NCBI RefSeq assembly: GCF_019645835.1
Contig: NZ_CP080998.1
Location: 2,480,001 to 2,544,000, forward strand
DNA from: Mycolicibacterium holsaticum DSM 44478 = JCM 12374
GTDB lineage: Bacteria > Actinomycetota > Actinomycetes > Mycobacteriales > Mycobacteriaceae
Direction: 5' to 3'
Length of the DNA stretch: 64,000 nucleotides
Shown here: positions 52,328 to 63,000 of the stretch, in pieces
Numbering within the stretch: position 1 is the first letter of the stretch
Layout: every line of letters starts with the position of its first letter
The notes under the pieces: model-generated
Databases searched by the model: none
The model's input: the letters and a program-made list of their open reading frames with translations, nothing else
What the model was told of the DNA's origin: nothing
Program-made: the position numbers and the translations under genes

Positions 52328-52780
52328 GTGCCTTCTACGCCGGATTACGCCGATCAGCTGCGAAGGGCTGACCTGCGCGTAACCCGTCCGCGGTTGGCGG
52401 TGCTCGAGGCGGTGTATGCACGTCCACACGCGGATACCGAGACGATCTTCGGCGCCGTCCGCGCGGTGCTGCCCGATGTCTCCCGGCAGGCCGTGTACGA
52501 CGTGCTGGCCGCGCTGACGACGGCCGGTCTGGTGCGCAAGATTCAGCCGTCCGGTTCGGTCGCGCGGTACGAATCACGGGTCGGCGACAACCACCATCAC
52601 ATCGTCTGCCGGTCGTGCGGCGTCATCGCCGATGTCGACTGTGCCGTCGGGGACGCACCGTGTCTCACCCCGTCCGACGACGGCACGCTCGACGGCTTCG
52701 TGCTCGACGAAGCGGAGGTCATCTATTGGGGGCTGTGCCCTGACTGCTCGATTTCACATGTTTCGCGATCACAACCGTGA
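52328..52780 (+). CDS. furA: FurA, Fur-family repressor of katG
   Basis: 150 residues from the GTG at 52328. Winged helix (ADLRVTRPRLAVLEAVYARP, VSRQAVYDVLAALTTAGLV) and metal-binding residues HHHIVCRSCG and GLCPDCS, as in mycobacterial FurA. It stands 33 bp before katG in the same direction, the standard mycobacterial pair. FurA represses the furA-katG transcript, relieved under oxidative stress. Confidence 0.95.
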   Translation: MPSTPDYADQLRRADLRVTRPRLAVLEAVYARPHADTETIFGAVRAVLPDVSRQAVYDVLAALTTAGLVRKIQPSGSVARYESRVGDNHHHIVCRSCGVIADVDCAVGDAPCLTPSDDGTLDGFVLDEAEVIYWGLCPDCSISHVSRSQP

Positions 52781-55045
<2,265 letters not shown>

Positions 55046-55078
55046 CACCGGTGCGTGACCGACAATAGATAGGTGCGA

Positions 55079-55109
55079 CACCCCGCGAGCTCATCCGGCT
55101 CGCGGGGTG
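55079..55109. terminator. katG terminator hairpin
   Basis: CACCCCGCGAGC / GCTCGCGGGGTG form a perfect 12-bp stem with a 7-nt loop, 34 bp after the katG stop. It ends 2 bp before the preferred start of the next gene. Confidence 0.78.
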
Positions 55110-55111
55110 CC

Positions 55112-55855
55112 GTGCATTCCGGGCACCGTCCGTTCCTGCTGCTGTCGATCCGCGGCGAAGACGAGGCGGCCGACGACGAGTACCTGGCGGTGCTGCGTTT
55201 CGCCGGCCTGGACCCCGCCGGTCTGCAGCGGATCCGGTTGACCCACCAACCGTTGGGGCACATCGACCTCGCCGACTGGTCCGGCGTCATCCTGGGCGGT
55301 GGGCCCTACACCATCAGCGATCCCGCAGACACGAAATCCGCCGTGCAACAACGCGCCGAGGCGGAGTTGCTGACGCTGATCGAGCGCCTGGTCGAACAGG
55401 ACTTTCCCTTCCTCGGATGTTGTTACGGCGTGGGCACCCTCGGCACCGTCATCGGCGCAACCATCGACCGGACATACCCCGAACCGGTCGGCGGAATGCG
55501 GATCACCGTCACCGCGGCCGGTCGCGACGATCCGCTGTTCGCCGATGTGCCGGACGCTTTCGACGCCTACGGTGGCCACAAAGAAGGTGTCAGCGAGCTC
55601 CCGCCGGGCGTCGTGTGCCTGGCGTCCTCCCCCGACTGTCCGGTTCAGGCCTTCCGCGTCGGCCAGAACGTCTACGCCACGCAGTTCCATCCCGAACTGG
55701 ACATCGACGGGATCTTCACCCGCATCAACGTCTACAAAAACCACGGCTACTTCGCGCCGGAATCGGCAGAGGCACTGAAAGAAGCTGCGCGGCAATGGGA
55801 TGTCCGACATCCACCGACTATACTTCGGCGGTTCTCCGAAAGGTACCGACAATAG
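55112..55855 (+). CDS. Class I glutamine amidotransferase-like protein
   Basis: 247 residues from the GTG at 55112; an earlier GTG at 55073 would place the katG terminator inside the coding sequence, so it is rejected. Class I GATase fold: VILGGGPYTISDPADTKSAV, FPFLGCCYGVGTLG (Cys nucleophile) and ATQFHPELDIDG (His-Glu). It resembles the stand-alone GATase1-like proteins related to GMP synthase. The Old Yellow Enzyme gene starts 2 bp after its stop. Function unknown. Confidence 0.8.
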   Translation: MHSGHRPFLLLSIRGEDEAADDEYLAVLRFAGLDPAGLQRIRLTHQPLGHIDLADWSGVILGGGPYTISDPADTKSAVQQRAEAELLTLIERLVEQDFPFLGCCYGVGTLGTVIGATIDRTYPEPVGGMRITVTAAGRDDPLFADVPDAFDAYGGHKEGVSELPPGVVCLASSPDCPVQAFRVGQNVYATQFHPELDIDGIFTRINVYKNHGYFAPESAEALKEAARQWDVRHPPTILRRFSERYRQ

Positions 55856-55857
55856 CC

Positions 55858-57072
55858 ATGATGCTCGCAAAGCCGCTCGAATTACCCTGCGGCGCAGTGT
55901 TGCCGAACCGTGTGGCGAAGGCGGCGATGAGCGAGCAACTCGCGACGCTGTCAGGCAGTCCCACACGTGCGCACCTGCGGCTGTATGAAAAATGGGCACG
56001 CAGTGGATGCGGCCTGGTGATCACCGGCAACGTGATCGTCGACCGCGGCGCCGTCTCCGAGCCACGCCAGGTGGTCGTGGAGGATGACCGCGACATCGAG
56101 GTGCTGAGTGCCTGGGCGGTCGCCGCCCGGTCCGGCGGCGCGCACTGCTGGATGCAGCTCAACCACGCCGGTCGCCAGATACCACGCACGTTGTCCACCC
56201 GCCCGGTTGCGCCGTCCGCACAGGAAATGACAAGCCTGCGAGGCGGGTTCGCGCGGCCGCGGCCACTGACCGCTTCTGAGATCGATGCGCTGATAGGCCG
56301 GTTCGCCCGCAGCGCGCAGATCGCGGTGAAGGCCGGTTTTGACGGGGTGCAGATCCATGCCGCCCACGGGTACCTCATCTCGCAGTTCCTGTCGCCGCTG
56401 ACCAACCGGCGAGACGACGCGTGGGGTGGTGACCCCGCGCGGCGACGACGCTTCCTGCTGGCCGTCGTCGAAGCGGTTCGCGGTGCGGTCGGCGCCGGGG
56501 TCGCGGTGGCGGTCAAGCTGAACAGTTCGGATTTCCAGCGCGGCGGTTTCGACGAGGGCGAGTCGATGGCAGTCGTCGACAGCCTCGGTGATGTGGGCGT
56601 GGACCTGCTGGAGATATCGGGCGGCACGTTTGAGGCGACCGCGATGATGACCGGTGCGCCCGAGTCGACCCGAACGCGGGAAGCGTACTTTCTCGACTAC
56701 GCAGAGCGTGTCCGTGCGCGTGCCCGCATGCCGCTGATGCTGACCGGCGGCCTGCGCAGCGCCGCGGCGATGGAGACAGCCGTGCGCTCGGGTGCCATCG
56801 ACGTGTGCGGCCTGGGCCGACCCCTGGTCCTCGAACCAGACCTCGCGCAGCGCTTGCTGGCCGGCGAAGGTGCGGTCAGCACGGCGTCACCGCGACGTGT
56901 TCGCATCCCGAGGCTGGCCGGGGCGGGCGAAACCATCTGGTACACCGAGCAGATCCACCGCATCGGCCGGGGACGCTCCCCCAGGCCCGGTCGCAGCGCG
57001 GAGGCCGCGATGGCGAAGTATCTGCTGGCAAGTACGTGCGACGCACTGGCGCGTCGCGCCGTCGTCCGTTAG
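55858..57072 (+). CDS. Old Yellow Enzyme-family NADH:flavin oxidoreductase
   Basis: 404 residues from the ATG at 55858. OYE signatures: ELPCGAVLPNRVAKAAMSEQ, CWMQLNHAGRQIP, FDGVQIHAAHGYLISQFLSP followed by LTNRRDDAWGGD, and AVKLNSSDFQRGGFDEGESM. The C-terminus has MPLMLTGGLRSAAAMETA and IDVCGLGRPLVLEPDLA. An FMN enzyme that reduces alkenes or quinones with NAD(P)H. Adjacent to, and likely in an operon with, the amidotransferase-like gene. Confidence 0.9.
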   Translation: MMLAKPLELPCGAVLPNRVAKAAMSEQLATLSGSPTRAHLRLYEKWARSGCGLVITGNVIVDRGAVSEPRQVVVEDDRDIEVLSAWAVAARSGGAHCWMQLNHAGRQIPRTLSTRPVAPSAQEMTSLRGGFARPRPLTASEIDALIGRFARSAQIAVKAGFDGVQIHAAHGYLISQFLSPLTNRRDDAWGGDPARRRRFLLAVVEAVRGAVGAGVAVAVKLNSSDFQRGGFDEGESMAVVDSLGDVGVDLLEISGGTFEATAMMTGAPESTRTREAYFLDYAERVRARARMPLMLTGGLRSAAAMETAVRSGAIDVCGLGRPLVLEPDLAQRLLAGEGAVSTASPRRVRIPRLAGAGETIWYTEQIHRIGRGRSPRPGRSAEAAMAKYLLASTCDALARRAVVR

Positions 57073-57091
57073 TGATCGGCGTCGGCGGGGA

Positions 57092-57772
57092 ATGTCTGTG
57101 CCCATGAAGGCTGTCGAATACGCTCCCGGTCGGCTCGTCGATCTGTGGGAGGAGAATCCCCAACGCACCGTTCTCATGTGGCACGGTGCCCAGACCGACG
57201 CCCGTGCCACCATGGGACCGCTCGCCGAACGGGTGGCGGCCCACGGCTTCTCGGTGCTGGTACCCGACTGGAATTCACAGGCCCACGACCGCGGTCATGC
57301 CGATCTGCTGGGCTCGCTTGATTTTGCGCGGTCCCGCAGTGCCGATCCCGACGCGATGCTGCTCGTCGGGTGGTCGCTGGGTGGGCTGGCGGCAGCGGGC
57401 GCCACGCTGCACGCCGGTGAGCTCGGTGTCCGGTTCGCGCACACCGTTTGTCTGGCCGGTGCGTTCGTCGTCGCCGACCCGGTGTCGGGCGAGCCGCTGC
57501 CCACCGACCTCACGGGCCTTGCGCGCTCCCCTGTCACGTTGTTGCACGGTGTCGGGGACCACGTCGTTCCGGTGACCGTCAGCCGAGACTTCGCCGCGAC
57601 GCTGCGGGCCAACGACTGGCCCGTCGAGCTGGTGGAACTCGACACCGACCACGCGGCGATCGCCGGCGCGGCACACGACCCCGTTGCCGACCGCTATGTG
57701 CCCGCCGAGGATCCACAGGCGCTGGCCGTCGCCGACGATGTGGCGGCCCGAATCGCCGCCGTCGCTTCGTAA
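57092..57772 (+). CDS. Alpha/beta hydrolase (dienelactone-hydrolase-like)
   Basis: 226 residues. VLMWHGAQTDARATMGPLAER, FSVLVPDWNSQAHDRGHAD and the nucleophile elbow LLVGWSLGGLAAA (Ser) are present, with the acid in GVGDHVVP and His in LDTDHAAI. The ATG at 57092 follows GGGGA. It starts 20 bp after the OYE gene and may be part of the same run. Substrate unknown. Confidence 0.78.
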   Translation: MSVPMKAVEYAPGRLVDLWEENPQRTVLMWHGAQTDARATMGPLAERVAAHGFSVLVPDWNSQAHDRGHADLLGSLDFARSRSADPDAMLLVGWSLGGLAAAGATLHAGELGVRFAHTVCLAGAFVVADPVSGEPLPTDLTGLARSPVTLLHGVGDHVVPVTVSRDFAATLRANDWPVELVELDTDHAAIAGAAHDPVADRYVPAEDPQALAVADDVAARIAAVAS

Positions 57773-57817
57773 TCTGGTCCTTGACCTCAACAATGGTTGA
57801 GGATGCAGGGTGGGGTC

Positions 57818-58477
57818 ATGGTTACTTCAACGCACACCTTGACCCAGATCCGCGACGACCTTTTCGAAACCCGGATGGATTCGCCGTTTCCCGGGCTGAC
57901 CACGCACGCCTACCTGTGGCGGCGGTCGACGGGCAACGTGCTGTTCTACAACCCCGCCAGCGACGCCGACTTCGATGCGATCGACGCGCTCGGGGGCGTG
58001 AGCGCGCAATACCTGTCGCATCAGGACGAGGCCGGGCCCAACCTGGCGCGGATCGCCGAGCGGTTCGGCCGTCGATTGCATGCGCCCGCCGCGGAGGTGG
58101 AGGTGATCTCCGAGCACGGGCACGTCGACGTGACGCTGGGTGATGAGCGGCACGTCGACGCCAACGGTGTGGAAGTCCTTCCCACGCCGGGACATTCGCC
58201 GGGCAGCACCTGCTATCTGGTCACCGGGGTCGGCGGCGAAAGGTACCTGTTCACCGGCGACACCATGTTCCCCACCGAAGCGGGCACATGGTCGACGTTC
58301 GTGGTGCCCGAGCGCGGTGAGACCGACGCCCTTAGGGCCAGCCTCGAGCTGCTGGCCGGAGTCGAACCGGATCTCGTGATCTCCAGCGCGTTCGGTGGTC
58401 CGACCGCGATCGAGGTGGTCGATTCGGCGCGCTGGACGCAGTGCATCCAGGAGGCGTTGGCCAGCCTGCCGGCCTAG
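57818..58477 (+). CDS. MBL-fold protein with variant metal site
   Basis: 219 residues from the ATG at 57818. The fold is recognisable (LPTPGHSPGSTCYLV, RYLFTGDTMFPTE, LVISSAFGGP). The first metal motif is SHQDEAG, where HxHxDH would be expected, a change shared with a subgroup of MBL-fold proteins whose metal use is uncertain. An RBS-like GGTGGGG precedes the start. The stop overlaps the stop of the convergent DUF899 gene. Confidence 0.78.
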   Translation: MVTSTHTLTQIRDDLFETRMDSPFPGLTTHAYLWRRSTGNVLFYNPASDADFDAIDALGGVSAQYLSHQDEAGPNLARIAERFGRRLHAPAAEVEVISEHGHVDVTLGDERHVDANGVEVLPTPGHSPGSTCYLVTGVGGERYLFTGDTMFPTEAGTWSTFVVPERGETDALRASLELLAGVEPDLVISSAFGGPTAIEVVDSARWTQCIQEALASLPA

Positions 58478-59147
58478 GACTCGCCGGTTCCGGTGTCGTG
58501 CCAGATCCACCAGTCGTAGGGCGGAGTCTGCGGATAGCCCTCGGGAGAATCCTCCCAGTTCTCCTGTCGACCAAGCGCGGTCATGTCGAGAAGATTCCAC
58601 GTGTTCACGAACACCTCGTCGCCCCTGCCGGAGATGGAGTAGGTGCGGAACACACGGTCGCTGTCGTCACGAATGAACGCGTTGGTGGCGTGGTACTCGT
58701 CGCACCCGAGATCCTTGTCGAAGTCGTCGGTGATCGTGAACCACGGGTGCCGCCAGCCCATCTTGGACTTCATCCGCTCGAGCTCGGACTGCGATGCGCG
58801 AGAAACGTACACGAACGTGGTGTCACGCGCGTTGAGGTGCGTGAGATTGGGCACATGGTCGGCATCAAAGAACAACCCACGCAGCCGTGTTCGGGCCAGT
58901 CGCCGGTGCCAGGCTCGATGAACGCGCGATAGACGATCAGCTGGCGGCGACCATCGAACAAGTCGACGAGGCTCACCGTGCCGTCGGGCCCGTCGAACAG
59001 GTACTGCTTGTCCACGGCCACCCACGGCATCCTGCGTCGCCTCGCGGCGAGCGCATCCCGGGCCCGCTGCACTTCTTTCTCCTGGACGAGCATCTCCTGC
59101 AGGGCGCTCTCCCACTCCTGCGCGGACACGATCGGTGGTGCCTTCAT
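58474..59147 (-). pseudogene. DUF899 (thioredoxin-like) gene with a one-base frameshift
   Basis: The ATG at 59147 has GGAGGAGGT upstream. The first frame gives the DUF899 N-terminus (QEWESALQEMLVQEKEVQ, MPWVAVDKQYLFDGPDG, HGCVGCS). Near 58868-58874 the frame must shift, after which FDADHVPNLTHLNARDTTFV, MGWRHPWFTITDDF and YPQTPPYDWWIWHDTG continue the family. Loss of one nucleotide in GGTTGTTCTTTGATGCC restores GCSFDADHVPN, so it is a true frameshift or a sequencing error. It lies 28 bp behind the ArsR-AHSA1 gene. Confidence 0.8.
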
Positions 59148-59175
59148 TTCCACCTCCTCCCTTCTTCTTTCGGTG

Positions 59176-59961
59176 CTATGACACTTCGAGTGCCGTCTTG
59201 AGGTTGGACAGCTTCCACGGCCAGCCACCGGAAATGAGCTCGCGGACAGTGCTTTCCGGCGGGAAGTTGTCGTGAATGACGGTCAGCTTCACCTGGTCGT
59301 CATCAGCAGGCTCGATCTCGAACGTCACCTTGGAGCGCTGCTCCTTGGCGGCCTTGGCGATGACGTCTTCATCCAGGCCCAACGTCGTCAGTTCCGGTAC
59401 GAACGTGTGAAAGGTGAATGCGAGCCGTCGGTATGGCTCGGATTCGAGGATGAGCTGATCGGGGTGCTCGATCTCCAGATCGCGATCCGCCCATACGTAG
59501 GTCGAGCCCTTCTCGAAATCCGACACCAAGGCATGGCCCATATACCGGTGCGAGAATGCCGGGTCGGTGATCGCCTGCCACAGCCGCTCTGGGGTGGTTC
59601 GGATGTAGGTCGTGTAGACGAATTCGGCGCTGTCCATGGGTTGGGTCTCCAATGCTGTCTTGAGGTCGGCGAGGGTCTGGACCCGGGCACGGTCGTATTG
59701 GTTGATCCAGCGGTCGGCGATGGCGTTGATCGGTTCGGCGTTGAGGTAGTGCAGCTTCTCGCGACCCCGCCACACGGTGGTGATCAGGTTGGCGTCCTCG
59801 AGCACCGTCAGGTGCTTGCTGACGGACTGCCGTGCCATTGACAGGCCCGCACACAGATCCCGCAGGCTCTGCCCGTTTCGTGCGTTGAGGCTGTCCAGCA
59901 GGATGCGTCGGCTGGGGTCAGCCAGCGCCTTGAATACCTCGTCGATCGCGGTCATATGCAT
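59176..59961 (-). CDS. ArsR-type DNA-binding domain fused to an AHSA1/START domain
   Basis: 261 residues. N-terminal ArsR winged helix at about 5-85 (FKALADPSRRILLDSLNARN, LSMARQSVSKHLTVLEDANL) followed by an AHSA1-type domain from about 110 (FVYTTYIRTTPERLWQAITD, YVWADRDLEIEHPDQLILE, ELISGGWPWKLSNLKTALE). Such fusions often sit in front of a DUF899 or AHSA1 gene, as here, and are thought to regulate it. The start could be 59955. A matching operator lies in its promoter. Confidence 0.85.
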   Translation of the reverse strand: MHMTAIDEVFKALADPSRRILLDSLNARNGQSLRDLCAGLSMARQSVSKHLTVLEDANLITTVWRGREKLHYLNAEPINAIADRWINQYDRARVQTLADLKTALETQPMDSAEFVYTTYIRTTPERLWQAITDPAFSHRYMGHALVSDFEKGSTYVWADRDLEIEHPDQLILESEPYRRLAFTFHTFVPELTTLGLDEDVIAKAAKEQRSKVTFEIEPADDDQVKLTVIHDNFPPESTVRELISGGWPWKLSNLKTALEVS

Positions 59962-59987
59962 TCGCGCAGCCGTCGGGCTGCGTGTTC

Positions 59988-60017
59988 ACGTTATGCAGCT
60001 GTATGGCTGCATGTCAA
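59988..60017 (-). promoter_or_regulatory. Promoter with built-in operator for the ArsR-AHSA1 operon
   Basis: Minus strand: TTGACA (60017-60012), an 18-bp spacer and TAACGT (59993-59988). ATGCAGC (59993-59999) and GCTGCAT (60006-60012) form a perfect 7-bp-arm inverted repeat across the spacer. An ArsR-type repressor bound there would block the promoter. Confidence 0.65.
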
Positions 60018-60026
60018 TGGGTTGTC

Positions 60027-63000
60027 TCAGTTCGGCTCGTTTAGTTCGGTGAACCGGGCCAGGGCAACGTCTTGCTGGTCGACGTCGAACGTTTCCATGC
60101 GTGTGACGCGAGGCCCGTCGAAGAGCAGCAGGGTGATGGCCGGAAGCTCGATTGCGGAGCCTTCAGGTGTGGTGCCCCTTACCGCGATCTTCGTCACGAG
60201 GCCGATCGCCGAATGGGTGAGAACCTCGGCGAGCTCCACCCGCAAGTCTGGAATAAGCGACGCCATCATGCGCAGCGAAGACCAGTGGTCAACGATCGTG
60301 TCGTCTCCGAAGGACAGCTGTCGATGGTTGACATGCGCGGCATCGGCTTCAAGTAGGGCGAGCGCGTCCCAGTCATGCCGGTTTGCAACTGCGAACAGTT
60401 CGTGCGCCGCCTCGATGATCTCGGGTTGCGCGACGTCTCCGGAGGCGATCCAGCGGGCGGTGAGTTCACCGAATGCACCGTTGATGTCATCCGAGTCGAA
60501 AAATACGGTACGCGAGAACAAGTTGTCGTGATCGAGTTCCGCGAGGGTCATCAGCTCGATCGCGATCGGTTGGTGGGCCTCACCGGTGTCGCGGAAGATT
60601 TCGCGGGTCAGTGCGAGGCGGTCTCCCCGGATGGCGACGGGTTCCATTTGCATTCGCCAGCTCGCAGGCGTTTCCGATAACAGCGCATGCACATAGCTGC
60701 GGTCCGGTCTTCCCTCATCACGCAATCCTTTTCGACGGTCTTCATAGTGGCTGTCCGCTCCCGCGAGCAAGCTCTGCACATCGCGGCGGTTATATGCCTC
60801 GGTAACAGACTCTCGCGCCCGGGTGGCGCCATTCTCCAGTCGCAGTGCCGGACGACTGAGTTCGTCGAACCTCGTGAGGGCGGCGCCGAGGTCGTTTTCG
60901 TCGAACACTTCGCAAAGGCTGATCTGATCGTCGTCGACGTTCATTACGACGACGTCACGCCATTCGGCGCTGAAGCCTTCGCGCGATGTTCCCTGGACAA
61001 CCTGAGTGAACGCCGCTCCAAGGTTGTTCAACCGATGCACGGCAACGATGCGGTTGCTGATGTGAGGTGCGACGCCCCAGGTAGCACGCATGTATGCCGT
61101 TTGATCACCGGGCGCGAAAGCCGTCCCACCCCGACGGTGGTCGACGTTGACCCAGTCCGGTGTTGTCGGAGGCGTCTCACGGCGATTGAATGTTGCGTTG
61201 GCGGTCACGATCGCAGACCAGGTGTGCGCGTGGGTAGCCGCTTCTCCAGCGAGATAGCGCGCGTCGAGTTCCTCGTAGGCGGCATCGAGGTCGTCGGGGT
61301 CGAAGTTCACGACGTCGCCGATGAGCGCGTCGTCGACTTCGGCAATGGTCAAGATGTCTACAGCTATCGGCTGGTCCGGAACTGCGGTGTCGCGGTAGGT
61401 CTGATGGATCAGCGCAAGGCGCGAACCTCTGAGTGCAACAGGTTCCACTTCCGTCCGCCAGCTCTCGGGTACTACGAACAAGGCACGTGCGGCGCTGGCG
61501 CGTTCGGCGCCTTCGTGAACGGCGCTCAAGCCCTTCCGCCGGTCGATCAACTTGCCGTCCGCGGTGGTCAAGGTGAGCAATTCAGATAGATCACGGCGGT
61601 TGAAGGCGTCGATTACCTTCTGCCATGTCCGGGTCGCGGCATTCTCCAGTCGCGGTGCGGCCGACGTGAGTTCGTAGAACTTCGTAAGCGCGGCATCGAG
61701 GTCCGCATCGTCGAACAGCTCACAGCGGCTGAGCGTTTCGCCCTCCACTGTCAGAAGGTGAACGTCTTGCCACTCGGCGTTGAACCCCTCTCGCGAAAGT
61801 CCTTGGGCGACATGGGTGACGACCGCTCCAACGTCGCTTAGCCGATGAACTGCCGCGACGTAGATCTTGGTGTCAGGCGAGTCAGCCCATGCGGCTTCGA
61901 CGTAGGCAATCATGTCGCCAGGAGCAAAAGCTGCTCCGCGTCGGTGGTCAACGCTTTCCCATCTCGGCGCCGTGGCGATGAGATCGCGCCGGTTGAACCC
62001 GGCGTAAGCCTTGGCTATCACCGACCACGTCCGGTTGTGCCTCGAGGCTTCCCCACACGCGTACCGGACATCGAGTTCGGCAATGGCGGTCTCCAGGTCG
62101 TTGGAATCGAAGGCGAGGAAATTCGTGATCCGATGTTGCGTGTCGATCTCAAGCATGTGGAGGACTTCGGCCTCGAACGCGTCGGGCCGCAGGTCGTCCC
62201 CCCAATAGCGAGCACGCATCAGCGCAAGACGCTCGCCGCGGGTGGCGACCACGGCCGTCGTCGAGTTCGTGATCCCCAGATCTGCGGTGATCTGCGCCTG
62301 GGCGATGACGCTGTCTAGGCCCTGCAGAACCCCACCCCCGACCAACCGGCGACGGTCGTCGGCGAGGAAACCATCAGCCATGATTTCGGCCAGCGCATCC
62401 CAATCGCCGCCGGTATAGGCGGTATTGAAACGGTCATGTGCTCGGCTTGCCGCGTTCTCGATTCGGGGCCGGCGGGTGTTCGCGACTGCGCTCGCGCGAT
62501 CGGCACTTTCACGGCGCAGACCTCGCCGTCGGTCATCGACACGGGTGTCCTGGGAGAATTGCTCGATCAATCGGTCGTCAGCTCGGCTTGTGGAGTTCTC
62601 GGGTCGCGGATGCTGCTGCTCCTCGAACCGGGCGTGGGTGGCCTCGAGTTCGGCGATCGCGGCGTCCATGTCGCCGGTGTCAAACCACACCTGCAGCGCA
62701 ATTTGGCCGTTGTCATCGAGGCCGTACAGTTGAAGCAGCTCGTCTCGGGGCGCGCCGGGGCTGAGGTCCGCCGTTCCGATTTCCAATCGGGTGAGGGCCA
62801 GGCGATCCCCTCGCACGGCGAGGACGACGTGACTGTGCCGCACCGCGCCGATCGCGGGATAACTCCTCGCGCCGCGCACCCATTCATCGGATGGAAGCTC
62901 TTCGTGGGTAACGCCGACTACCTTTCGCCGACTTTCGACGGTCACCCACGTCGCTACCTGATCCTCGAGCTCATCCCACGCTTCGCGATCGAAGGCGGTA

